Source: Hirudinaria manillensis (taxonomy: Eukaryota > Annelida > Clitellata > Hirudinida > Hirudinidae). Taken from it: a stretch of 64,000 nt of DNA. Under the pieces are notes generated by a model, which was not told the DNA's origin, did not search any database, and saw only the letters and a list, made by a program, of their open reading frames with translations. The stretch covers positions 7,595,180 through 7,659,179 of the forward strand of contig CM067532.1 of NCBI GenBank assembly GCA_034509925.1. The letters run 5' to 3'. Positions 34,800-48,664 of this stretch are shown one piece after another; the first letter of the stretch is position 1; every line of letters starts with the position of its first letter. The translations under genes and the position numbers were made by a program.

Positions 34800-37700
34800 C
34801 AATTAAAAAAACAATAATATTTATAATAATAATAATAATAATCATCATCATATTTTAATAATCATATTTTAATAATAATAATAATATTATAATAACAGTA
34901 ATAATAATAATAATAATTGTGGTTTTAAAGATAAGCAACATATTATGGCAGCTGTTTCTCGTCGCCTAATTCAGGGAAAAGTGAAAATAATTGAATTATT
35001 TATTTTCTTGAACATTTTCCAACGGAAAGACTTTAAAACGATGAAAGTTTTTGAAGCCCGTGGAACTGCATTATTGGAATTAGGTTTTTCCTTTGCATAA
35101 GTTAATAAATCCTTTCCTCGTAAGTTACTACGTCTTTTAATGTGCTTATTAATAATAATAATAATAATAAATATAATAATAATAATAATAACAATGGTAC
35201 TATTAATAATTATTATATTATATTACAAAATGGTATTATAATATTCAAATGTATGGCGATCGTGATGTATCTTGCACATTTGTATTGTCTTTACTTTGTA
35301 TCAACGCTGTATAATTTCCATCCTATCTTCGGTATCATCAGTTTATATCTTCTCCTCTCCTGAGTATCACGTTCTCATCGGGCGAATTTAGTGTAGAAGC
35401 GATGTCTCCCAAGCGCACTCGGTCCTGTGTCTTTTCGATGGTCAATTTACGACGATCAGAAGCAATCCAGGTTTAACTTGCAAGTCCCTTTTTTTCGCCC
35501 GGTCTCCCGGGATAGGAGACCATCCACGGGGCAATGGTTTAGTGCCTCCCGCGGATGGATTTACGGCCTGCCAGACCCCCCTACGCTCCATCTGCGACTG
35601 ACGTCACCAGAAAAGGCGACATCTCGAGACGGAGAATGTCGAACGATAAAAGTTTAAAATTGAAAAGCGACTTCGATTGCTTCGGATGAATTCAAGTTCG
35701 AAAGAATAAATTTTTTTTAGATTAAATTTTCAAAATCATTTCAATTGCATAACTTTAAAATGGGTAAATTTACAGGAAATATCACGTAGCGAATATATGA
35801 GATGCGGAATTGTTATCGCGACTTCGACCACCAACGCGTGCGGTCGCTGTTGTCGTCGTCATCGTCATGATCATCATCATCATCACCTTCTTAATAAACG
35901 TTATCACCACCATCGTCAACAATGTCATCAAGATCGAAAAGATTTGGAGACATCAGTAGTTGACAGGAAATAAAAAAAAATTAATTCAAAATATAAAAAT
36001 TATTTTAAAATGAAATAAATATAATAAACATTCAATGAACAACAAAATGTAATAAAATGAACAACAAGATGTAAATGCAGCTTAATTAAATGACTCGTGG
36101 GTATGTTGTGGTTTTTGTCCACGTTGTTGTTGTTGTTGTTTTCCAGCATGTACAACTCATTTGCTCATATTTCAAAGTATTTGCCAAGTAATTGCGAAAT
36201 ATTTCATTATTTTTGCAACATTATTTTTTATTATTCTTAGTTTGAGTTCATATTTTCCTTTATTTTTGCAAATTTTAAAAACAAAGAAATTAAATAAATA
36301 AAAATTTTAATTTCAAAATTTTGCTTATCTCGTTTTAAACAACACTTTGACAAGAAGAAAGATGGCTACCAGATGAAGAATGGATATGTATGTTATTAAT
36401 ATAATTATGAATTATGAATATAATTATTCAATCGTTTATGCCCCTCCAGCCGACCAGACAATCAATCGACCAATCAATCAACGAAGAGCAGTCAATCACT
36501 CAAACAAGTTGATTCTTTCCATCGAAATCCAGTAGGATATCCATTCGTCATCTTAATCCAGCATCTTTTGGACAACGTGGTAATAAGTGAAGAAGAAGCA
36601 ACATAATTCAATTAAGTCTCTCCGTGTTTCACTCCAAGCGCAACTGACGACAAGTCGAACACACGACCGCTTCCACCACCACTTCTACCACCGCTTCCAT
36701 AACCGCTTCTACCACAAGATTCTACCACCGCTTCCACAACCACCTCCACCACCGCTTCCACAACTGCTTCTACCACGAGATCCACGGGATTCCAAATCTC
36801 GCTGGCCGACCATTTTTTTATTCAAATTTCTGCCTGCTTGAGAATCTTTTGTTCATGAAAGTGGCGGAAAAGTTCATCGCTTGAAGGAAGCGCTAGAAAA
36901 ATTTAGAATTGTGAATAATTTACGTCAACACTCCTTGGAGGCATTCGAGCAGCAAATTACAGTCTGCCTCCCGCCAAAACGGACCCTGTTTACATGCTTC
37001 CCTACTTCCGCAATTCATTCCAAACTACGTCCCCTTTTCAAGCGCTTTTTCTTTTTTTTTTCTTAAAGCCATTATCATCGTCCATTAGCCAATCTATCCA
37101 CTGGTTCTTCCATCCTGGTCTGATTCATTTGATTCATCCGTCAGTCCATCCATTCATTCTTCTAGCAGAGGAATCCCAAAATGAATAATATAAAAATTTA
37201 TTTTTCAATTCAACAACTTCACTAAAAATAAAGATAGTAGAAAAATCAGCATCGTCGTCTTCGTCCTCGCCATCATCATCATCATCGTTATCAACCTCGA
37301 TCTTAATGACGTCATGGATTATGTGCTATTTGATGTTGAATGAATTTGACGTTGAATGAATTGTTCGATTAAATGAATGAATGAATGAACGAACGAACGA
37401 ACGAGTGAATGAGTGCGTTTAAGTCAAATTGTTTCCAGGAAATGAGTTCTTGACGGATGAATGGAATGAAGGATGGATGGATGTTTGTGTGATTGCACAC
37501 AAAACAAATGAATGAATGAATTCTCGCTAAGAACAAGTATACTGAATTAATGAGTGAATGAAGAAAAGAATGAGTGAATGGATGAATGAAGAAACGAGTG
37601 AGTGAGTGAGTGAGTGAATGAATGAATGAATGACCAAACGAGTGAATGGATGAATGGCAGTCACAAATGAAACGTACAAGTATTGTCTTCTTATCCACAA

Positions 37701-39384
37701 AAACACACGAAAGGTTTCGGTTTTGTATTTTGAGAGTCCATACCAACCTGTCAATGGTTTAAGAATATTTTATTTTTATATTTCTTTAATGGTTTTTTTT
37801 TCTAAAATTCATAAATATTTGTCACTGATAATTTAATTAATTCAATTTATATTATTAATAAAAAGGTCCAAAATTTTTAAATCTAATTAACACATTTATA
37901 AACAATAATTCTTTATTTAGTATTTAATTTTCATGATGGAATATTTCCCCATGGAATATAAATATGTATAATATAAATAAATGTAAATAAATATTTATAA
38001 ATAAATCTGCCTTTTTGCAAACAATTTAAACGTCAAAAGCGAACACAAAAACGTCTCGCCAAACTTTTGAACGGAAGTGATAAGGAGTCAAGTAAGACGG
38101 TGACCTTTGAACCCGAGGTCGTGGAGTTCATTTGGCTGACATCAAGGAGGAGAAGGAGAAGATGAAATTATGGGGACTGCACAGCAAAGATTTCCGCTTG
38201 GAAGACCTGCTGATCGGTTGTCAAGAAGTTGAAAGAATGATGGAAGAAGGACGGTCAAGACCGACTTGTGTATGTGTCTGTGTGGGCAGTGCTGACGATG
38301 ACCATGACGATGATGGTGGTGATGACGACGACGACGATGACGACACTGGTGACGAACATTATGCGTGATGATGATGATGATGATGGTGATGATGACGACG
38401 ACGACGATGACGACATTGGTGATGAACATTATGCGTGATGATGATGATGATGATGATGCCGATGAAAGTGACGATGGAGATGCTATTGATTACGCAGTTG
38501 ATGGAAAGAGTGACCGAACAGAAAAGGATGAGTGCGGAGAACGTGTAGGACATGTGTGGTCGCACGGAAACAACACGTTTCCGAATTTGAAATGAAATTA
38601 AATTCTTCAAAGTTTATTCCAATATTGGAATTAATTCAGATTTATTTCAAAGTACTTTCTTCAAACGTTCATTTAGAAATTGTTGGCCATTTTGAAATTT
38701 AAGGAAGCGGCAAAATGAAGATTGATTTTATTTTACCAATATAATGTGATAATTTATATAATTTATTTATAATTGACTTTATTTTACATTAATTCAGAAC
38801 AAACTCATTGTAATAAGTTTAAACTTTTAATAATAAATATTAATTTAAATTTTTAAACAATTAAAACAATTTTAAGTGAAGCAAATGAATTTAAAAAAAA
38901 ATAATAAAAATTCTAACCTTAGAAAATAAACTTAAAAGGTGTATCCTTGGGAAAAAAGTTTCACTTTCAACATTTTCTTTCGGAAAACAAATCAAATAAA
39001 TTTCAATTCCCTAAAAATTCAATTTCCTAAAAGCCTTTAAAATTAGAAAGCATTTGTCGCTTATTTTTAAATTAAATGTCAAAATTTACTTACAAATAAT
39101 TTAAAATTAATACAAACTGACTGTCGGAGATAGCAATATTATTGCACCCTTTCGTCTATAATTCCTAATAATATTTATTCATAATAATTATAATAAGAAC
39201 GTAATTATACCCAAAGTTTTATTATAATTCTTCGTCCACAATAAAACCAGTCGAATTATAAATGCCGAAATAATTGCTCGTGAGACTCAAGAATGAAGTG
39301 GACACAAGTCTTGGCACATTTCTAGTGGTGCAGGGATCGATGCGTGCGTCCAATGTTCGCTTATATTTTCCATCAACAAGTATT

Positions 39385-39439
<55 letters not shown>

Positions 39440-40150
39440 TTCACACTCTTTTCCCACAAACAATTGATCGTTAATTTAATATTAAATAATAAAACTAATA
39501 ATAACAATCATAAAATTATTATTTATACTGGAATTTGTAAGTGCTATTTATAACTATTAACGTTAACCAAAACAATCGCTACATAATCACATATTATGTA
39601 AATATAAGTGAAAATTTAATTTATAATTAATAAAATATAATTTATTTATTTATTTCTAACTTTTCTATTATATTTTCCGGCATAGGTTGAGGTAAAAGAT
39701 TATTTTTGACAATAAACATTTGCGAGACTTTGATACTAGAGTTGACGAAACAAAAATGGCTTGGGTGAAATATTTCAGTTTTTAAATAATAATTTCAAAA
39801 TAATGCTTTAAAAATAATATTTGAAATAATATTTCCTGCGTCTTGTGTCACGCGTGACACGTCACAGATCGTATGAAATCATCGTGAAATTCCCAGGAGC
39901 TAAAAATAAGAATCAAGTCTCTTCACTGCGGATGGATTCAAGAATTTCTAAGAAAATTATTTCTAAATAAAACAATTTAATTTATTACAACTTTTGTTAT
40001 TATTGTTATTTTTGTAAATTATTATTATTAAGTTTTGGAAGTAAAAAATTTTTTAAAAATGAATTAGCACGAAATGATTTTTGGACAAAGAATTACATAA
40101 CAAGGTTTTAAGTAATATTACTTAATGAGATATTGTTCTTGAGGGGAGGA
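34800..40150. other. AT-rich intergenic DNA with many simple repeats, no gene supported
   Basis: TAA tracts at 34820-34915 and 35150-35185. A GC-richer island at 35390-35660 has an open plus frame but no domain. CCACCGCTTC-type imperfect repeats lie at 36655-36785 and TGAA/CGAA tetranucleotides at 37371-37400 and 37505-37650. (AAT)n at 39388-39440. Confidence 0.5.
38315..38457. repeat. Tandem duplication of a ~70-bp GAT/GAC-rich unit
   Basis: Two copies of GATGACGACGACGACGATGA...GAACATTATGCGTGATGATG lie head to tail, differing by C/T changes (ACACTGG/ACATTGG, GACGAAC/GATGAAC). Confidence 0.85.
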
Positions 40151-40160
40151 ATAAAAATAG

Positions 40161-40335
40161 GCTAATTGTGATTGGTTAATTATGGGTTGATTAATTATGA
40201 TTGGTTAGATATGGGTCGGTTAATTATGATTGGTTAGATATGGGTCAATTAATTGTGATTGGTTAGATATGGGTCAGTTAATTGTGATTGGTTAGATATG
40301 GGTCAATTAATTGGGATTGGTTAATTATAGGTGGT
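40161..40335. repeat. 28-bp minisatellite, about 6 units
   Basis: Repeated TTAATTATGATTGGTTAGAT followed by ATGGGTCR, with variable TATGATTGG/TGTGATTGG. Each unit contains ATTGG, the core of a CCAAT box in reverse. Confidence 0.88.
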
Positions 40336-40349
40336 TGATCGAACTCAAA

Positions 40350-42100
40350 TCCGAGCGGGACATATTCCCCTGTGACAAATGACTCATTAAAATTTAAGTA
40401 ATGATTAAAGTGGAAGGATGGATTGAAGGAAGTGAGGAAGGAGTCTTGACATTATTATGAATTAATCATCATTTCATGACACGTCATATTTTTTCAACAT
40501 CATTTTTCTTTTAAATTTGCGTCGAGAAAAATGAGTACTTTCAATTGATGTTGTTCAATTTATAAATGAATCTAAAATTGAACCTAAACGTTTAATTCAT
40601 TATAAAGTAGAATTTAGCATTAAGTTGAAATAAATCAAATAAAAATAAATAAATCTAAAACCAATTATCTAATGATAATAAATATATAAATAATTTTTTG
40701 AACATGAGATAATAATATTTATTAACATAATAATGTTTGCTAGATATGGGAATGGAAATGTTTGATTTATTATTATTATTATTATAACTATAATTATTTA
40801 TAATTAGTTGAATATTATAAAATCCATTTGAATCTTTTAATTAACGGTGATACGAAACAGAAACACGTCAGAATGTAATCAAAAAAATAAAATGATTTAA
40901 AATCGAAAATCAACTGTATTGATGAAGTCAATCAAAGCATCTGCTTCTTCTTCTTCCTCATCATCATCGTCGTCATCGTCGTCCTCGTCGTCGTCTTCAT
41001 CGTCACAATATATAATAATGTTAGTAATAAATAATAATAATAATATCAGTAATAGTCAAATAATTATGTAAGTGCTTTATGTATTGGTTCTCTCATTATT
41101 CAATATTTTGTCAATTGTTTTAATTTATTTAAAATAAAATAATCAATTATTCTGACAGTGAATGTAACCAGACATGATTTTAACAGGCTAAAACTTTGAC
41201 CTGAGAGAAATAATTCCATTAAGAGAATATTATCGTGGAAGAATATTTTATGAAATGGAATAAAATACATTTTAAGGCTAATTACAAGATCTCGTGTGAC
41301 GTCACCAGCACTAAAAATTTGATGACGTCATAGATTTTCTGGATTTTCCTGGAATTCTGAAAAGACTTTTGAACTCCATTCAAGGAAAACTCAAGGTAAA
41401 TGTTTTAAATTCTTGGAAAATTAATCTTAAATTATAAGGAAATTAAATATTATTAAACGATTTTTATTATTTTCAATTTTAAATGCTTGTACCAAATTTT
41501 TGCTTTCGTAGGATTGCATGGATCGCGTGACTAATTTATTATTAATGATTCTCTGCATTTTGTAGATTGAGTGCCAATTTTAAGACATTTATATTGTATT
41601 AGATATTGTATTTATTATTAGATATTTTTATTTATTATTATTTTAATTTTATTTATAGTTATTAGTTAAATATGTTTGATTAATATTATTGTAATAATTG
41701 CTGCTAATAATAACTGCTATTGTAATAATAACGTTCCTCATACAATCTGATAATTATTGAATATAATATTACAAATTAATAAATAAATAGAAAATAATGA
41801 ATTAATCGAATATTATGAATAATTAAAATATTGACAAATTATTACCATAAATATTTTTGGGGTCATTGAAGATATTCGTCACGTGACAAAGTTGAAGTTT
41901 GTTTGCAAAAATCTATTTTTTAATGTCATGACTTGAATTCTTTTAGTGTTTTTAATTCCAATTGATTTTAATTTGATTTTATAGAATTTAATTTTTTCTT
42001 TATTTTAATTTAGGGTTATTAATGAATAAATGCTGAAATGGCTGTTAAGGGATTCAAATGTTTTACGTTAAAAATATATCTTTATAAATTACATATGAGG
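40350..42100. other. AT-rich intergenic DNA, nothing recognised
   Basis: Only short A/T-rich ORFs and a GTC/ATC tract at 40940-41006. Confidence 0.6.
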
Positions 42101-42104
42101 TAAT

Positions 42105-42197
42105 AATAATAATTTCTCGAATATAATAATTTCTCGAATATAATAATTTCTCGAATATAATAATTTCTCGAATATAATAATATTTTGAATATAATAA
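42105..42197. repeat. 17-bp minisatellite, about 5 units
   Basis: Units ATAATAATTTCTCGAAT in tandem, the last one changed to ATAATAATATTTTGAAT. Confidence 0.88.
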
Positions 42198-42489
42198 TAT
42201 TACAGAGGAAACTAATTTGCTGTTGAAACATTTACCGCGTTCAAAATTTATGAAAAATAAGCAAATATCGTTCGAAAAAATGTTCTTTTGATAAATAATT
42301 TATATCCTCGCGTCGGAAATAACGTGAATTTTTCAATTAATTCGACAATTATTTTTATTAAATATTAATGAACATCATGAACATAAAAAAAGACGTAATA
42401 TTATATTATAACGCTGTAATTATAGACTATATTTATATAATAATTATTCTTAAGTAGACTGACTAAATATAATAAATACATCTTCTCTG

Positions 42490-42770
42490 CACAAACAGTG
42501 GGTCCCACAAAGACTTGAAATGATTGATTCACCAACCACTCCAACATTTTCAGTTCAACCGTCTCCAGAGAAGCTGGAAACAAATTACACGTTCGATGTC
42601 ACTATCAACCTCGGTCCGAAGGCTTTGTGTTCGAGTCTCAGCTCGGGCCAACTGTCATGGAGAGCGATGGACCGCTTATGGAAGGAATCAATTTTCATTT
42701 CTTTCCAGTTCATGACGAGTTGTGTTTCCAACGGATCATACGAAGCCTGATTTACAATTCCAACTTTTCA
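42490..42770 (+). other. Higher-complexity island, coding status unresolved
   Basis: Three plus-strand frames are open for 60-75 codons and composition is balanced. I recognise no motif and cannot choose a frame. Confidence 0.2.
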
Positions 42771-42939
42771 CGGCATCAATCAGCAAAGGCCAGCATCAGC
42801 CTCTTATGGTTATATAAGTTATTTTTTTTAAATACGAATCTAAGGATTTGATTTTTCGCTTAAAATGTTATTTAAGTGAGTAATAATAATAATAATAAGA
42901 AGAAGAAGAAGATAATATATAGTTTTACATGTAATATTT

Positions 42940-43026
42940 ATTAAATATATAATTTTTAAAGATATTCCTCTGAATATTACATAAATAAATTAATATTAAA
43001 GAAATAAGTAAATGAACAAGTAAATG
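42940..43026. repeat. Dispersed 87-bp repeat, copy A
   Basis: TTAAATATATAATTTTTAAA followed by GATATTCCTCTGAATATTAC and onward matches 50447-50535 with few changes. Both copies sit just downstream of a TAA/GAA-type microsatellite. Confidence 0.85.
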
Positions 43027-43273
43027 TATTAAATAATTGAATAACTAATTATTAAAGAATATTTAACTTTTTAAAGTTCAGAAATCCTTGCATGTCAAGG
43101 ACTCAAACCTTTGAGTTTCATTTTAGGGAACCAGTTACGCTTCGCTGGTCACCTTCATTCACTTTTACTTTCTGTCGATCCATCACCAAAGAATTCTTTT
43201 TTTGGATAAATTCAAATATCCACATTCTATGACTTGTCCATTAATCCATCGGCTACTGCCGATGATGATGATG

Positions 43274-43346
43274 GTAATAATAATAATAATAACAATAATA
43301 ATAATAATGATAATAATAATAATAAGTATAAGTTTAATTATAATGA

Positions 43347-43392
<46 letters not shown>
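43274..43392. repeat. (AAT)n microsatellite, interrupted
   Basis: AAT runs broken by AACAAT, GATAAT and a short non-repeat at 43325-43345. Confidence 0.9.
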
Positions 43393-43393
<1 letters not shown>

Positions 43394-43399
43394 TTTAGA

Positions 43400-45740
43400 T
43401 CTGGATTAATGTGATATATCATACACGCTATTTTGCTCTATGTAATTATATTATCACTTTATTACTATATTACTGTTATTACTATTACATCTGTTATCAT
43501 CGTCGTTGTTGACATCGTCTTTGTTGTTGTTGTTGTTGTTGTGCAGTCAATCAGTCAACAGTGGGATTCTCAAAAGAATCAGTCAAAAGTTGCTTTCGAT
43601 GGAATCTTCGTGAAAATATTATTTCTTTTTTTTTATCTTTTTCAATGATTCCATTTTTAAAAAGAATTTAATGTAAATTAATATAACATGTTATATTATT
43701 AATTTTTGTTAAAGTACATTAATGTTATTAATATAATATTATTATGATTATTACAATTTTATGATAAAATATAAATTTTAATTTAATAAGTTTCATTTAT
43801 TAGTTTATAATAACGATTGGTTAATAATTCTTCCAATTTATTAAATTATAAATAAATTGGTTACAGATACTTTCGAGTTTATGTTTATGTTTGGAATATA
43901 TTCCATGATTTATTTTGATGAATGTTTATTATTTTTAATAGTTTTTAATTTCAGAATAATTTTAATTTAATAAATAAATTTCTTTAATTTCTTAAAAATG
44001 GTTAAAAATTTCAAAAGAATTAAATATTTCTGAACAAAAAAAAACAAAAAACAAATCGACCATCACGTCTGCTTTTCAATTACAACACTCAAATTCCTTG
44101 CTGTTGTTGCTGAGCAGTTGTTGGTGATGAAGACGACGACGAATGTCACGTGGGTGGATGTTCATGATGATGATGATGATGTTCTAAATTCATGCAGGAA
44201 ATTGAGAACAGCTTCATAAGGAATTCCCAAATGTGGTTTCCGTTGCAATCCAACACAGCTATCATCATCATCATCGCTACCAATCGTCAAGAATCGTAAA
44301 TTTGCAATTAATAATTAATTCATTGCTAAATTATTTTGATTTATTTATCAAATTAATTTGACCAATTTTATCTTCAAAAGGGAGAAAGATCAAAGTTTGA
44401 GGTAAAATTTAACGATCTATTGTAATATCATCATGAATATATGAATATATATGAATATTATCAATAGTAAAATATTAAACCTTAATAATTATGATAATAA
44501 ATATAGTAATACTAATAATAATATAAATTGTTATGATTTCAAAATTAAACCATATTATTTAATTATTTCAAAATGACCAGGATTGACCATCGGTGTCATC
44601 CAGAAAATTAAAAATAATAACTTCTAAATAATTAACAATTAACTCAAAAATGTAAGAAAATTCTTCGAAATTCCTGTTCCCTCAGAACATGTTCGGCATT
44701 GGGTGGTCTCGTATGGGTGGTCTCGTATGGGTGGTCTTACGATCCATCCATCTCTGGTTTCAATATTTTAAGTGCGCATTTCATAACTGCTGTCCAGCTA
44801 ATACGCTCTTTATGGATGCTGTAAAAGTGACTATCTTTAACATTTCCTTACCAAACTTTCCTTTCAAAATCGCTCTCCAAAAATTATGGATTTTCAGAGA
44901 AATTATTTTTCGTAATTTTTTATTTTAAAAAAATATCTTTATTTATTTATTTATTTATTTGTTTGTTATTTGTCAGTTTAGGTTTTATTTCCGATAAACT
45001 TTGGATTGAATTATTTTATATTATTATCATTTTATATATTATATTATATTACTATCATCATATAAATATAATAATATTATATTTTAATATTTATATATGA
45101 TATTTTGTGTTATAATTCTTTCAATTAAATGAATTATTTCGAATTATCAAAAACTATTTTAAAAAACTACAAAACCATGAAAATAATTCATAAATAAATT
45201 AAAAAATAAAATTAAATCATAATCAAGGAATCAAATGCTGAGCCAAACATCGACGCATTTTGTCTTCCTAATCCGTGCCACTCAAAGCCAAACATAAACG
45301 CTATCCATACACGGATTTGAAATATGTTTATCTTTAAATAAATTTTTTTTTTAAATAATTTTTATTGCATTTAAAACCATTGACATAATTGATTTAATAC
45401 CATTGATTTAATTCTGCTAAAAATCTCTTAAATACGATCCTAATGGGCTCTCCCTTAAAAACCTCTAAAACCGGTTTTAAATTGAAATTTGGAAAATAAA
45501 CAAATTATTATTATTATAAATAATTAAGAAATTAACAATAAATTTTAAAATTAAAAAATTTATTAACAAACAAATCCAAGTTTACGGTTATATTTTTTAA
45601 TGAAATCAAAAATTCGAATTCAAAAAACCCGATTTTAAAAAATATATAATAAATATATAACAGATATTTTTTATAATAAATTCTCACAATTAACATTAAA
45701 TTCCTCAAACCTCTCTCCGTATCCGTGACGACATTGAAAA
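43400..45740. other. AT-rich intergenic DNA, nothing recognised
   Basis: Contains a three-fold GGGTGGTCTCGTAT repeat at 44700-44737 and otherwise only A/T-rich sequence. Confidence 0.55.
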
Positions 45741-45757
45741 TATTTCAAAATTCATTC

Positions 45758-45801
45758 AACAACAACAACAACAACAAAAACACCAACAACAACAACAGCA
45801 A

Positions 45802-45836
<35 letters not shown>

Positions 45837-45838
45837 GC
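45758..45838. repeat. (CAA)n tract
   Basis: Mostly CAA units with single CAT, CAG and AAACAC breaks. The poly-Leu minus frame is an artefact. Confidence 0.9.
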
Positions 45839-46009
45839 GGTAAATACAAAACATTTCGTATTGAAACAATATTTTGGCTTTTTTTAAACTGAGCACTCTT
45901 TATCATTTCCATCAAATTTATGACGATGATGATCATGATCATGATGGTGATGATGATGATGATGATTATTGCAATTGGTTAGGGCGATAGGAAAAGTGAC
46001 CTGGAAGAA

Positions 46010-46210
<201 letters not shown>

Positions 46211-46219
46211 TCATCATTA

Positions 46220-48600
46220 TCTTCTTCATCGAAATGTATTTAAGGCTCAGAAAGTTAATTAGAGCTGATGTGATGGAAGGGTTGTACATGTAACCAAACG
46301 ATAGGAAAGATTTAAGAGACAACTTGTGGGACCTCCAAGGTCCGGTCTGCCAAAAATAAGGGTATAAAATATTCATTGTCCTTATTATTATTATTATTAT
46401 TATTATTATTTTTATTACTAATATCTATTGACCATATTACATTTATATTTAAAATGATTTAGATTATTATTTAATAAATAATTTAATATTTAATATGTAA
46501 TTCTATTATTATTAATATTATTATAATTATAAATTCGATAAAAAGTAAATAACTGGAGCTTTTCCAGTGTATTCCAACAAATGTTGATAAAATATGAAAA
46601 TCTTTCCTGAAACCAAGGATGTTTGAAACCACGTTCTTGGCAATATGCCAAGACCTCTGAAAAGACAAATGTTGCTAATTTTTCAAATGTTATTTAAATA
46701 ATTTGTTCAATTAATTTTAGAAAATTTCAAATTTATTTTATTTAAATTATTTAAAATATTAAATTAATCAAATATTTAATTTCCAGTCCAGTAATGTAAT
46801 TAGTAATTTTTAATTTTGGAAGATTTAAAATTAAATTATATCAAAACTCGAAACGAAATTTTAAAATTATTCTAAAATTCTTAGAATTAACATTGAAACT
46901 GATTTAAAATTTAATTATAAGAAAATGAATTCCGAGAATTAAAGCCAGCTTAATATCTCGATTGTGTCCGCCATTATAAAAATAAATAAAATAAAAATCT
47001 TCAATTTTTTTTTATAGCGGAAGACGAATCGTTGATGATGACGTAACTTGTGCTCAAAGATACGTAATCAGTCTGGTGTAGGGAGACGGGAAATTCTGCG
47101 ACCCTGACCTCAATAAATCATCAGTCACGTGACGATCTGCGTCATCACTCAGGAACAAAATGGCGGACGAAATCTAATTTTCGATAAAAACAAACACTCG
47201 GCTTTGGCAAGCCCCTCTTGTTTCTGAGATGTTTGTGGAAGTTTATGATTTTCCTGTCTCTTATTATTTTATGATTATTTGGTTTTATTTATTGATTTAT
47301 TTGTTTTTATTTGGATGTTTATGTCTTTTAGGCGTTGTCTTATCATTAAAGTTGATTTAAATTCATTATTTTTAATTAATAGCAATTATTTTATAACAAA
47401 AACTATTTACAAACTGTTTAATATTATTTTACAATATAATAAAAATTATTGAAAATAATAGCAAAAAATGGGATGCAATTATTACATTGCGACCATGAAA
47501 ATGATATTATCCTTCAGGGAAAACGTTTAGAAAAAATAATAATAATTTAAAAATCTGTTGAAAAACCCTTTAAAACAATCCTTTTAATTTGCCAATTTCT
47601 GGGAATTGTCATTTGGTTTTAATGTTTTTAAATATTTTTGTTAAAATGTTTTTAGAAAGAAATCACAGCAAAATACTGTTCAAGGTTCAAGTCTTCTTTG
47701 TGATGATGTGATCACGTGATCATAAGTCTGATAACAAGTCTTAATTTGCTGAACTGATATGTCATTCGTATAAAGCTTCCTGCGCTTGAGTTTTAAGATA
47801 ACACGAACATGTTGATAAATATGGTGATGATGATGATGGTATTGTTGATGCTAGTGATGATGGTGATGGTAGTGATGATGGTGATGGTAGTGGTGATGGT
47901 ATGGTAGTGATGATGCTATTGATGATGATGATGGTGACATAACGATGACGACGATGATGATGATTGGTGATGATTATGATGATATGAGGAATAGCTATAT
48001 TATGTATTTTGGAATAGCATTGAACTCATTAATATACTGTAAAATAAAACATACAAAACTATTAAATAATTTCAATCCAGAAATTCATTTTCCATTTTTC
48101 CATTTTCCATATTTTCCATTTAAAATAATAATAATAATAATAATAACTATTAATAATAATAATAACTATTAATAATAATATCGTCGAATAATTTCAATCG
48201 AGAAACTGGCATAATATCACCTGTGCATTAATCCAGGCAAACGGCTGCATAATTAGCGCTTTGATAGCTTATTTTATTGACTTTATAAGGCAGTCATGAT
48301 TGCCCATGGACACCCCGGATGTGGAATATTTATGCCACCTGGCAAGTGAACTTAAGCCTGACTTATTTCACAGGCTAACAACAATTTCTCCATGTTTATT
48401 TCACAAGCATGACAAAAAGGAAACCGTACGTCATAATTATCGGGCTCCGTAATTATTCAAAATAATTATCCATAATTATTGGAAAATCAAAAATGAGGTC
48501 GGTCGTTAAATTACTAACAGATTTATAATTAATATGTTCATGGTTAATTGCTGTTAAAATATTAATATTATATAGTTTTTATAGTTTAGTATTGTTACGT
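46220..48600. other. AT-rich intergenic DNA; complex island at its right end
   Basis: (TTA)n at 46384-46413, GATGAT-type tract at 47825-47970, AAT units at 48123-48180. 48190-48440 is more complex and contains ATTTATGCCACCTGGCAAGT and paired AAGC/GCTT elements, but no ORF. It could be a regulatory element. Confidence 0.4.
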
Positions 48601-48605
48601 CGCTG

Positions 48606-48606
48606 C

Positions 48607-48655
<49 letters not shown>

Positions 48656-48664
48656 GTTATTATT
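48606..48664. repeat. (TTA)n microsatellite bordering the LINE 3' end
   Basis: About 16 uninterrupted ATT units. The LINE on the minus strand terminates at its right edge. Confidence 0.92.

Noticed and set aside
37369..37754. Minus-strand ORFs rich in Ser-Phe-Ile-His
   Set aside because: TGAA/TGAG tetranucleotide repeats produce them.
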